NCBI GenBank assembly: GCA_964036295.1
Contig: OZ038465.1
Span: forward strand, 10,113,667 to 10,177,666
Length of the DNA: 64,000 bases
Direction: 5' to 3'
Source of the DNA: Plumapathes pennacea
Lineage: Eukaryota > Cnidaria > Anthozoa > Antipatharia > Myriopathidae
Of the stretch, positions 1-9,559 are shown piece by piece. Made by a program: the position numbers and the translations under genes. Position 1 is the first letter of the stretch, and every line of letters starts with the position of its first letter. The notes beneath the pieces are model-generated. The model was not told the DNA's origin, did no database searches, and saw nothing but the letters and a program-made list of their open reading frames with translations.

Positions 1-1
1 A

Positions 2-41
<40 letters not shown>

Positions 42-55
42 TATTATAATTATAA
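1..55. repeat. ATT trinucleotide microsatellite
   Basis: The window opens in a run of ATT units that becomes irregular (attattataatt) at its right end. It lies left of INTS1 coding exon 4, so it is probably in the following INTS1 intron. The rest of 56-459 is AT-rich, and I see nothing else in it. Confidence 0.9.
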
Positions 56-459
56 GGCATGTTTCTCTGTTTTACAGCATTGCTGCCTCAGTGCAAGGAA
101 TTATTTGTATGCATTGAAAGCACATACCAATATTTGAAATCGTGAGAAATTTTGAGCATTGTAACTTAAAAATCTACAAAGTTACAGCGCTGTTTCAATT
201 TGTAGAGATTTGTATGGGGAAAGACAGTTTGGCCTACCAAGCCTCGCTTTCATGCATTTGCAGCACTTTACATACACGATAAGTTCGCTTAATTTCAGTA
301 CATACACTGTTCAAATTGCACAAAGCCTACTACTTAAAATATGGACTTTGATGTGGTGTCAGAAAATTTATCTTAAAAGTTAACCTTCTGAATGTGTATA
401 AATTAGGTCTGCCATTTATGAATAAAGTCTATAATATTGTTTGTTTTATGGGACATTAC

Positions 460-775
460 TTGGTTGCGCTGCTAGTTCCACTGTTTTCCCAGCAGGATCA
501 CTTGATTGCCGCTGAAATCGCCTGGGGTCACTCTTCTTTGTTCCAAATGCAGTCAGAATGTTGTCCACAAAAGACTGACACTGCTCACTGTCCACCCAGG
601 TCCTGTCTCCCAGAGCATCTTCAACGTAGACCTTCACAAATGACTCAGGCCAGTCATCCTCCTCTTGGAAGGCGAACATTAAGATGTTACAGGCCACAAA
701 TGACACAAGCGACGTGGAGCTTTTGTTGCCTTTGATGCTCAAAGGGACATCTCGCTTTAGGATTCCAGTGAGTGC
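460..775 (-). CDS. INTS1: INTS1 coding exon 4
   Basis: The acceptor is CATCTAG (782-776) and the donor GTAATG (459-454). It begins ALTGILKRDVPLSIKGN and contains DWPESFVKVYVEDALGDRTW and FVDNILTAF, the most recognisable INTS1 stretch in the window. Its end is divergent and Ser/Gln-rich. Confidence 0.87.
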
Positions 776-3333
776 CTAGATGAGAAGAAACTATCAGCCT
801 GACCAAAATTATTATGTCATAACAATCAGCTTTACAGTATCATTTCATTGATCAGCAGTATTAATGAGAAAGTGGCACTGGTAATCTTGAGCAAGAATTG
901 TTCTGACAAAGGACTAATGCTCTGGCTAAAACCATAAAAATGGTTGTTAACCCATTCACTCCCAAGAGTGATCACCTTCAATTTTCTTCTTCCATTTCTC
1001 ATCAGATTCAGAATACATTTTTATTAGTAAATTGTACATATTTCACATGTTTCAAAAACGTTTCAAAAGTTTGGGATCATACACACTCATTGAAAGCTGT
1101 AACTGTATACAATCTCTCTGTTGAGTCAGAGTGTACTACTGTATTGACCAAACCCTGGAGATTCAGACTAAAAAAGATATCAGAGCAAGAATACCACAAA
1201 TAACTCTTTGCTCAAGTGAAGTGAAAAGCTTAAGCAGAACTGTGGCAATGGAAGTGTACACTACATAATTCCAAGGTGGATGCCAGCTTACCTCCACAAC
1301 TCTCCTGGACATGAAAATCTCTGGTTTACTTTTGGCCAGGTAAGTGAGACTAACCAACATCATGATGTCAGGCTTGGCTCTGTTTAATCGCAGGCTCTTG
1401 ATGGCTCCCAGGATTAGAGCATCCACTATCTGTTTGTTTCCACTTGATTCTGCATCAAGGATTCGCTCCTCAAGCTCTGTGGCTTTCACTGCAAAGGCAT
1501 CAGGATAGAGTTGGATCATGTTAATAGAACTCCCTAAATAACAAGCCACAGGTGTATATTTATTTCGTTCAAAATTACTTTTTGGGAAGCTTCTTTTTAG
1601 GGGAGGGAGGGGGGTGGGGTGTTACATTGGAGGGCATTTTGCATTTCAAAAAGGCTTGGGCTTCCCATGTTTGGTTTTAACAATAGAATGGTTGAGGAAA
1701 AGAAGACCATAATGTCTGTGACTTTGTGAGGTCTGTGAAACATACAGTATCTGTTCAAATTTTTATTGTTTTGGTCATAGATCAGCCAAACAATCCCATG
1801 CAGTATCACATCTTCTGCTCACCCATTTAATATTATTACATGAATTTATATATGGGTGGACACAATACAGAAGTATAAATTAGTTACTGTAGAATAGGGT
1901 CAGATTATGCTATAGAGCTGTTTTCAAATGAACGTCAAAAATAATTGTGTGATCGCTTTGGTTTTGCATTTTCTACACTTTCCAATAATTGGTCCTAACA
2001 AGTCTAGCAGCATTCTTGACCAATCAAGAGCAAGCAAATCCTGGTTGCGATATTCTCACACAAGAAAGCAAATGGCAATGGCAGGTTCTCACACTGCTCT
2101 CAATCTCAATTACTTAGTTTTGGTTTCAATCATACTTCTAATATTGGGCGGATGTGTTTTTGCTCGTTTCATTGATTTACTCTGTGATTGCTTTGGTTTG
2201 GTTTTTGACAGTCATCATAAAACTGCTCTACTTCAGTATCACCTTCTATTGGGATCACTTGCACAGAACTTCCTCCAGACCTCTTGCTGCTCTCCCCATC
2301 CCCACTTTTAACAGTGTGAGGAGAATAGGGAGGTGAAGAGAGTTTGGGTCGTTTCACTGCTCCAAGTGGCGTCAGCGGGCTGGAGGGCTCACGTTTGCGA
2401 TCGGTAAGACTGAGACCCCCTGGTTTCTTGGAAGGTATTGTCTGAGGAACCTTCAGTGATGGCAAGGGCTTGAGTTCACTCTCTGAACTTCTACCTGAGC
2501 CCTTCACAGGGCCTGAAGATATAGAGAAAAGTTAAGGGTGCATGTCCTTGGAACTACTGTGCATGAGGGATCTAACCCAAACAGCAGGCAGGCAGTCTAC
2601 ATAATAATTATTCCTAAAAACCTCTGGTTAAATCTGAATTATACAGCACATGCATATGCAAGACTGTAAGCTTTAAATTCAGTATAAAGCTACAGTAATG
2701 CCTAAACATCAATTCCTCATGACTCAGTACACTAGCTAGTAGTCTCGATAAGATGGCAAATGGTTTGAACCCAGGAGTGTGAACAGTAGGTTGGTTGTGA
2801 TCGTCCGGGTTAGAGTAGTCTCCAGAAAGACTGTTGTTGGTGACTGACGTTTCGACTACCTGAGCGGAAGTCATCTTCAGAGTCAAGTGAAAAGTATTCG
2901 TCAGATGGCTACAACCAGAGACATATATACCGCCATCTGACGAATACTTTTCACTTGACTCTGAAGATGACTTCCGCTCAGGTAGTCGAAACGTCAGTCA
3001 CCAACAACAGTCTTTCTGGAGACTACTCTAACCCGGACGATCACAACCAACCTACAGTCTCGATAAGGCTAGCTTTAGCTGCTTACCCAGGGCGATGAAA
3101 TCTCCTGGAGGAGGGTGACCTTTAATGAACACAAATATTAAACAGGGATTAATTTGTTGCTTATCGCGTTGGTGTTCTTCTCGCGACTGCTCTAAAAAGT
3201 TTGTGTGCAGCGTTCAAAAATCATAAAAACAAAGGGTTAATATAAACCGACTTCTCGTTTTGTAGAGGAGAATGATCGTCCTACCTCGTGGTCCAGCCTT
3301 CGGCCGTCTGATACCGGGACCTCCTTTACTCAT
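460..3333 (-). CDS. INTS1: Integrator complex subunit 1, N-terminal part (4 exons, 3' end outside window)
   Basis: INTS1 is the large scaffold subunit of the nuclear Integrator complex, which cleaves the 3' ends of snRNAs and attenuates RNA polymerase II transcripts. Four minus-strand exons join in phase: 3333-3285, 2512-2243, 1488-1292 and 775-460. The product begins MSKGGPGIRRPKAGPR, followed by a Ser/Pro-rich stretch with KRPKLSS, which resembles the basic start and KRPKLSS of vertebrate INTS1. Then come VIPIEV, the helical segment with RAKPD and YLAKSKPEIF, and the strongly conserved DWPESFVKVYVEDALGDRTW and FVDNILTAF. All splice sites are GT/AG and all phases agree (49, 270, 197 and 316 nt). 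The last exon ends in phase 1 with donor GTAATG at 459-458, so the gene continues left of the window. Identification is from family knowledge; exon edges are read from the sequence. Confidence 0.88.
776..1291 (-). other. INTS1 intron 3 with a repeat end
   Basis: No coding sequence is visible here. At about 946-970 there is TTAACCCATTCACTCCCAAG, one terminus of the dispersed family that is complete at 38702-38912. The other terminus was not found nearby, so this is a fragment. Confidence 0.6.
1292..1488 (-). CDS. INTS1: INTS1 coding exon 3
   Basis: The acceptor is CCTTTGCAG and the donor GTAAGC. The 197-nt exon encodes the helical region with GAIKSLRLNRAKPD and YLAKSKPEIF, which aligns with the conserved N-terminal helical part of INTS1. 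It ends in phase 0. Confidence 0.85.
1489..2242 (-). other. INTS1 intron 2, containing the left edge of the segmental duplication
   Basis: From about 1878 the sequence becomes homologous to 52897 onward; left of that it does not. The open frames here (for example 1928-2311) are repeated in the duplicate but show no family resemblance, and I treat them as non-coding. A short G-rich run lies at about 1600-1620. Confidence 0.65.
2243..2512 (-). CDS. INTS1: INTS1 coding exon 2
   Basis: The acceptor is CTTCAG just upstream (2518-2513) and the donor is GTGATA (2242-2237). The exon encodes a low-complexity Ser/Pro/Lys-rich segment with KRPKLSS and ends in VQVIPIEG-type sequence. Its last 61 nt are duplicated at 53276-53336. 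The exon starts in phase 1 and ends in phase 1. Confidence 0.82.
2741..3067. mobile_element. Penelope-type 3' ends as an inverted pair, with 12-bp target duplication
   Basis: This lies in INTS1 intron 1. Two copies of one sequence face each other: a minus-strand copy from about 2753 to 2909 and a plus-strand copy from about 2932 to 3055, with a loop of about 22 nt between them. The same sequence is the tail of the Penelope-like fragment at 5041-5998, next to a GIY-YIG reading frame, which is why I assign it to that class. AGTCTCGATAAG occurs at 2741-2752 and again at 3056-3067, a perfect 12-bp target-site duplication. Confidence 0.72.
3285..3333 (-). CDS. INTS1: INTS1 coding exon 1
   Basis: The start codon is at 3333-3331. 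The exon encodes 16 codons plus one base and ends at donor GTAGGA (3284-3279). It is short, basic and glycine-rich, as in other INTS1 proteins. The upstream CCGCCATTTT block on the plus strand marks the promoter side. Confidence 0.8.
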
Positions 3334-3560
3334 GACACACACAAAAACAGCGAAATAAATTATACGAATTCTTTACTATACCACACAGCCGCCATTTTAA
3401 TAGAACATTCGAACTTAGGCTCCACGCAGCTGAACAGCCTAACACCCAGGACACCTCGACCCACAACCACAGTGCTTTGCGCGCTTGCGCTAATCGAGGT
3501 GAATGGCGAACCAATTAAGTGTGCAAAGCATTATGGACGTTCATTGCACTGCACGGCTTT
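3334..3560 (-). promoter_or_regulatory. INTS1 promoter / 5' UTR region
   Basis: This is the region directly upstream of the INTS1 start codon. It contains AAAATGGCGGC on the minus strand (3398-3388), a match to the YY1 consensus common near starts of housekeeping genes. The corresponding copy in the duplicate (about 53338-53348) reads CACCATTTT on the plus strand, so the motif core is altered there. No TATA box stands out. Promoter assignment is inference from position and motif. Confidence 0.45.
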
Positions 3561-4152
3561 GTCACTTTTTCGTGTTTGGGCACAAATTCGACTTGAATGT
3601 CTTGGCTGACTTTTTACACATATCTAGATGTAAACGAAACGTTTAATTGGTTGAGGCCCATTTCAAACGTCGCGCTACTGTCGTGCCGAACTCAGCAAAC
3701 TAGCTCAAACAATGGATTTTGCTCATTTGCATTGATTTTTGGCACGGCAGTGGCGCGACGCGGTTTGAAACGGGCCTGAGAGAGTCCCTTTAATTTCGAG
3801 TGCAGCCGCCGTTTTCGTTTTTTCTTTAATGAATAATCTAAATTAAATGGACGTTATAAAATGCTCCCGGGCCCTTGAATATTCATAACTGGTATGAGAT
3901 TTCTAGATAGTCACCTAAGTTTCGTGTTCTTATTTTTAAGCATACTCCGAAACGAAAAACTGAAACGGGGATCGAATCGACCTGACTGAACGTTGTACAA
4001 AATTTAGCCCCAGTATCTTCTTATCCAAACGTAACAAGGAAAAGAGAAATACAAAAGCCAAATTCCCTGCATGTGTATTCAGCTTTCTTGCATCTGTCGA
4101 TTTATTGAAAATTTCAATTTGTGTTTACATTTCATTAGTTAAAATTGGTTTT

Positions 4153-4261
4153 ACAGTGACCTCTTTCTAAGGCGGACACCATCGGGACTAGCATGTAGTG
4201 TCCGCCTTAGTCAGTCAGTAATCTCTATTCATACACGTTAAAAACATCAGTCTCATAAAAG

Positions 4262-4302
<41 letters not shown>

Positions 4303-4463
4303 AAGCTATTAGAAAAAATACAGGAATATATTGTGTCAATAAAACTGTTTTAAGTAAATCTTTGTCGAAGAGGTGTCCGCCTTGAGAGAATTCAGATCAA
4401 ATCTGCATGCTGTCCGCCTTAGAGAGGTTCCCGCTTTAGAAAGGCGTCTGCTTAGAGAGAGTT
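4153..4463. repeat. Short repeat with TGTCCGCCTTAGA motifs and a CA tract
   Basis: The segment begins ACAGTGACCTCTTTCTAAGG and ends near GTCTGCTTAGAGAGAGTT. It holds several copies of a GTCCGCCTTAGAGAG-like unit and a CA tract at about 4263-4301. The ends look like those of pogo/Tigger-type miniature elements, but this is only resemblance. The copy in the duplicate is at about 54106-54400, with a shorter CA tract (about 54211-54232). Confidence 0.5.
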
Positions 4464-4645
4464 GAGGAGAATATCGACGCTTAAACCAATTTATTTCGAC
4501 AGACGATTTAGTTTAAATGAGAGAAATGTCAATCACGCGGAGCGATCTCAGCATAATTCAATGTCGAACTTTTCGAGAGAAAGCAAGTGTTGAAATGTTG
4601 AATGCACTTTCTTGTTCATGTTTTTGGAAGTCACGCCAATCACAA

Positions 4646-4705
4646 CTATAGACCAATCAGAGCATTACCTGGGACGTCTCAGGTAACGCCCTGATTGGTC
4701 AATAG
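4646..4705. promoter_or_regulatory. Palindrome with paired CCAAT boxes around GACGTC (copy 1 of 4)
   Basis: GACCAATCAG on the left and CTGATTGGTC on the right form an inverted pair around GGACGTCTCAGGT. Related copies are at 9500-9559, 54578-54637 and 58087-58146. About 120 nt downstream of each lies a conserved GATTATRAGTCAGTCAGTGACAGTG segment, then a donor-like GAAG|GTAGGC (here 4876-4885). The layout resembles a promoter plus a 5' leader exon, but there is no transcript evidence. Confidence 0.4.
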
Positions 4706-5040
4706 TTATGATCGGGCGACGGATCTTAGACAAGCTGGTGTGCGTAGAAATCGGACAAGAAATATTGTGCACTCGATTCAACACTCGAAAAGACTGATTA
4801 TGAGTCAGTCAGTGACAGTGCCACGTTAATGACTTCTATTTTGAAACGGCGTACTCCGTCCTTTCACAAGATCTTGAAGGTAGGCTTTTGCCATATCTAC
4901 GTCGTTTCTTTGTCATGGAGTAGTCGTAAATGCAGCGGTGGCAAGAGGCACTATTTGCTATTATTTAAACACTTACGACTCGGTCGCATGTGGACCTCGT
5001 CCATACAACACTTACATGAATCGTACGTTGTAGACTTGAT

Positions 5041-5998
5041 TTGGCAAATGGTTTGAACCCAGGAGTGTGAACAGTAGGTTGGTTGTGATCGTCCGGGTTA
5101 GAGTAGTCTCCAGAAAGACTGTTGTTGGTGACTGACGTTTCGAATACCTGAGCGGAAGTCATCTTCAGAGTCAAGTGAAAAGTATTCGTCAGATGGCGGT
5201 ATATATGTCTCTGGTTGTAGAAGTGATTGGTCCGTTATGTCGGTCTATGGTTGGTCGAGTCGGCTTGGTTGTGTTTCGTTATTGGTCAGTTGATGTTCTT
5301 TTGTCCTGTTGATTAGTCTATTGTTCGTTCGGTTGCGTTTGATGTCATCTATCAGTCGTTTGTAAGGTGCCGGTAATTGTTGGCATCTGTTGAGTGGTTT
5401 CCGTTCTAAGTTTGTGTACCAGCTTTCCAGTGTAAGTCGTTGGTAGTAGTTGGTACTGTGGCTGATGCATTCAGCGGAGTCCCAGTTGATGTCGTGTTTA
5501 GTCTGTCGGTGGTGTTCAGAGATGTGATTTCTGATGTCGCCGTTTCTGGTAGCTCGATCGTTTGTGTTCAGTAAGTCTCGTGTTCAGGTTTCTGCCAGTT
5601 TCACCGATGTAGGTGGCTTTGCAGTCAGTACAAGATATTCTGTATACTGTTCCCTGTCTGTTAATGGGTTCGTCTTTGTCCTTTACGTTGGTCAGTAAGT
5701 CGCGTAGAGTCGTGATGGGTTTGTGGGCTACCCGGATGTTGTAGGGTCGTAGAATACGTGCTATCGTCTCAGAGGTGCCTCTGATATACGGTAGTGTGGC
5801 CAAGGTCAATGGAGTTGTGTCGTCAGTGGTTTCGTTGTCGGTAGTCTCGTTGGGTGTGGTGTTCTTGTGAGTGTTGCGTTTGACAAAGTTAGGGTCGTAG
5901 TCATTCTTCTGGAAAACGCGTTCCAGGTGTCGGGTCTCGTTAAGTAAGTCGTCGGGAGAGTCACAAAGTAGTTGCGCTCGTTTCGTCAGCGTCAGCCG
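5041..5998 (-). mobile_element. Penelope-like retroelement fragment with GIY-YIG endonuclease, frameshifted
   Basis: The minus-strand reading frame 6049-5516 contains the linker LPYIRGTSETIARILRPYNI and the GIY-YIG-type VYRISCTDCKATYIGETGR, followed by NLNTRLTEHKR. This is the C-terminal nicking endonuclease of Penelope-like elements; the reverse transcriptase part is missing (5' truncation near 5998). After TEHKR the frame breaks at a 4-nt insertion (TCGA) around 5573, and downstream sequence continues in another frame, so the element is dead. The first residues of the open frame come from flanking DNA. The 3' tail (5041-5210) matches the inverted pair in INTS1 intron 1. Copy B lacks this fragment and has about 210 other bases (54973-55183) at the site. 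Confidence 0.78.
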
Positions 5999-6519
5999 AG
6001 TGCGTGTAGGCAACATTTTAGCGCTGTCGGACGTGTCGCATCGAGACACGCATGATTCTTAATATGTATTCACGCATTGTCAATTCAAGTCAGGCAAAAT
6101 TAGTCTTTTTGCATTTTCAAGTTTCGTACACTTGGACAGGAAACATTCTAATGCGGTGATCAAATATTTGCCGCTACCTGTGAAATATATTATAATAAAA
6201 CACCAGTCTGAAGCCAAGTACTGTCTAAATATACCGACAAAAACGCGAACGCAAGGGCGGAACGTGACATGCAATTACATATCTCCATCAATAAATTACT
6301 AATACCACTGCACAGTTTTCGAACTTTCTCCTGGCACATCCTGTCGATTCAGTTCCACTTTGAGAAGGAGGGATAGAATGAACGAACTTTATGAATCCAC
6401 GGAATTTCTTCAATTTAAAATGGAATTGTCTTCCCAAAAAAGTTAAGTGTTAAGTGTTCTTATCCTCATTCTTATCACGGCAATGTCCCAGAGTGTTCCA
6501 ATTATGTTTTTCTGAGACT

Positions 6520-6543
6520 TGTAGAGAGAGAGAGAGAGAGAGA

Positions 6544-6604
<61 letters not shown>
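6520..6604. repeat. Compound GA/CA microsatellite
   Basis: A GA run is followed by a long CA run. The same locus in copy B (about 55712-55741) is far shorter. The cysteine/valine and serine/leucine-rich open frame across it on the minus strand is an artefact of the repeat. Confidence 0.93.
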
Positions 6605-6608
<4 letters not shown>

Positions 6609-9162
6609 GTTATTGAAATATATATAACCGAAATCTTGCAAAGTCCAGACTATTTAAGTCACTAGAACTACTCGTCTAATGCTCCTGTTTCTAAGGTTTT
6701 CTGTAGCACAAAATGGCCACTATGAAGAAGTAGAAAATGCCTGACAAGAGCGGCTGATTTTAAGCTGTAATCAGTGAAAAAATTCTTGGGACACTCTCAC
6801 AGTTTCAGTAAATTCTCCATTGTTGAAAGTTGAAAGACACCCCCCCCCCCCTCCCTCCCCCGTTCAATGTTGAAGTGGCCTGAACCTGTTTTTCCAACCA
6901 CACGTAACATTGTACAGAGTGGAGGAGGGGGGGGTTGGGTGGCTGACCATGCATTGAAAGAAGAAGTTCGCCCCTGATCACTTCAGGACAGCGGCAGCGT
7001 TTAGCAAAGTATCGCCAGGAAACAGTCCCTTTTGCTGATTTGAAACAGAAAGATGAGAGTTGTACACAGCTGCTCAACGTTTGAATAGTCCAATTTGTGA
7101 TAGCAGCTTCTTAGTTGGTATTCCCAAACAAAACAACGTTGGTTGGCCAAAACTTAGATTATCTTACGATGGTAAAATTACGGCACGATCATCAATTGTA
7201 ATCTATATGCAAATAATACGAGCTTTCTTTCTGTTATCGAGTCGCGAAGCCGTGGACAATAAGGAAAGAATCCTCTGGAACCCAGGGTAGGCTTCAAGTT
7301 CCACTATAGACCATAAAAGCCAGGAATTAGGTAAAATTTTCCATGGCAATGAAAGCCAAACTACACATAACTAGTAACACAATCACAATTTAGCAAAACC
7401 ATGTATTATTAGTTTGCGGATGTGTGTGTCAGAAAAGCACCTAATGTTCGATTTACCTCTACTGACCAACTCCAATTTGGCCATGCATTGTCAAAAAAGT
7501 TCATTTTCCAACTCCAGAACTGCTAAAAGTCTCCTAAAGATGTGACCGACTCGCACGAAAGCTCTCAATGGGTAAATTAAAATAACAGTGTAAACTTTCA
7601 ACTCTTGAGTCAAATGAAACCTAAAGATGTGATTACTCAACTATAAGCTCTCAACAAGCACGTTCTAATAATTGCTGTTGAGTGGAGTCACTCGATGATT
7701 TTTCTTGTGCATGTTAATTTGGGCGATAAAATATGTCAATAAAAAGCCTGATTTAAACACCTGCTACCGTTGGATAAATCATTAGGAATGACTCGCACCA
7801 TTCCTCTCTCAATACAAAGTAGCTAAAGCTACAGTACTTTACACCATCAAAACTTTATAAAGCAAGACACTCAAAAATGCTTGGATTCTTCTTGACCATT
7901 AGAAATTTTTGGTGCCTTTGGTAGGAATATTTTTTTGTAAATTAGAGTCCGTACCAGAATAAATAGTAAATTATAAATAAGCACCCATGGCAAGACGACG
8001 GCTTCTCTGAAGTAGCAGAGACTTAAAGACACACTTTCAAAGTAAAAACTTAGAATTTCACAAGTGTGAAAGAAGTGAATCAGTGGAGAAGTGCGAATTG
8101 ACATAAAATCGCCGCAAACCTGTGTGATTGTAGCGTACGAACAAAAATGTTCTTTAGTATGACATCAGAACAATGGACTTATGTAAGTTGAACTTACGAT
8201 GCGTAAGTCATGCTTGCGAACATTTTTGTTCGTACGCAAGTTTGGTGAATACAGCCCTAGGTCTGATACTGGTCAAACAGTTGTCGAACCTGCTAAACGA
8301 TATAGATATAGAAGAAGATAGTGACGTTTAAACCAATTTACTTCGACAGACAATTTAGTTTAGATGGTAGAAATTTCAATCATGTAGAGCAATCCCAGCA
8401 TGAATCATTGTCTAACTATTCGAGAGAAAACAAGTCACTTCAATCACAGCTATCAGCAGCGTACTACTCGGTCGCATGTGACCTTTATACAACACCTTAC
8501 GTTGATTGGGGTTGTGCGGGCGGAGTAGTTCTTGTCACTAATTCTCTCACAAATAATTACCAGTATCACTGCTAGTTCCAAGTGTAGCCTGTCGGATCGA
8601 GACACAACTCGGTTTTTTAATTTGACAGCTGTATTCACGGAGTGTCAATTGGGCAAAATTAGTCGTTTTGCATTTTCAAGTTTCGTACACTTGTACAGGG
8701 AAACATTTTATTGCGGTGATCAAACATTTGCCGTTACCTGTGAAATATGTTATAATAAGTCTGAAGCCAAGTACTGTCTAAATATACCGACAAAAACGCA
8801 AACCCCAGCGCGGAACGTGACATGCAATTACGTATCTCCATCAATAAATTACTAATACCATGACTGCATGCACAGTTTTCGAGCTTTCTCCTGGCACACC
8901 CTTCGATTCAGTTCCACTCTGAGAGGGAAGGATAGAACGGGCGAACTTTATTAATCAACGGAATTTAAAACAGAATTGTTTTCCAAGAAAACCGTGCTGT
9001 TAATATTTATATGAATGATATATATAAAATAATCATTAACTATGACTAGTGAAAACGTTATGTAAAATAGATTGAACCCTACTTTGGAAATCAAGAGACT
9101 TTACTGAACAACTTATTGGACTTTGAAAATTTGTATGTCGAACTTCGCAACTTTCAAATCAG

Positions 9163-9311
9163 GGGCCGTGTTCGCCAAAATTGCGTACGAACAAAAATGT
9201 TCCTTAGTATGACATCAGAACAATGGACTTATGTAAGTTGAACTTACGATGCGTAAGTCATGCTTGCGAACATTTTTGTTCGTACGCAAGTTTGGTGAAT
9301 ACAGCCCTAGG
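9163..9311. mobile_element. Miniature element with CGTACGAACAAAAATGTTC termini
   Basis: The left end reads GCGTACGAACAAAAATGTTC and the right end is its complement followed by GCAAGTTTGGTGAATACAGC. Family members are at 8134-8256 (left end truncated), about 57772-57893 and a diverged one at about 63755-63935. It has no coding capacity. Confidence 0.65.
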
Positions 9312-9499
9312 TCTGATACTGGTCAAACAGTTATCGAACCTGCTAAACGATATAGATATAGAAGAAGATAGTGACGTTTAAACCAATTTACTTCGACAGA
9401 CAATTTAGTTTAGATGGTAGAAATTTCAATCATGTAGAGCAATCCCAGCATGAATCATTGTCTAACTATTCGAGAGAAAACAAGTCACTTCAATCACAA

Positions 9500-9559
9500 C
9501 TATCGACCAATCAGAGCGTTACCTAAGAGGTCTCAAGTAACGCCCTGATTTATCAATAG
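9500..9559. promoter_or_regulatory. CCAAT palindrome (copy 2 of 4)
   Basis: This is a weaker version of the 4646-4705 palindrome: CGACCAATCAGAGCG left and CCTGATTTATCAATAG right, so the right-hand CCAAT box is lost. The donor-like GAAG|GTAGGC is at 9746-9755. Confidence 0.35.

Larger units (their letters stand above)
4465..8133. repeat. Diverged internal repeat unit alpha (copy A)
   Basis: The order of blocks here (GTTTAAACCAATTTA-like start, CCAAT palindrome, AAATATACCGACAAAAACGC block, CTGCTACCGTTGGATAAATC block, AATTGACATAAAATYGCCGC end) is repeated, more diverged, at about 9365-12000. So an older tandem duplication lies inside the segmental duplication. Small open frames in it do not agree in strand or frame between the units, so I do not call genes. 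Confidence 0.6.

Noticed and set aside
4829..5056. MTSILKRRTPSFH-type open frame, repeated at 54761
   Set aside because: Present only in the alpha units; unit beta lacks the ATG. Treated as a possible untranslated leader, not a gene.
6450..6641. Cys/Val repeat protein on the minus strand
   Set aside because: Translation of a CA/GA microsatellite.
8532..8855. A 107-codon open frame repeated at 9859-10184 and 58446-58769
   Set aside because: Conservation is explained by recent duplication; the more diverged alpha unit does not keep the frame.
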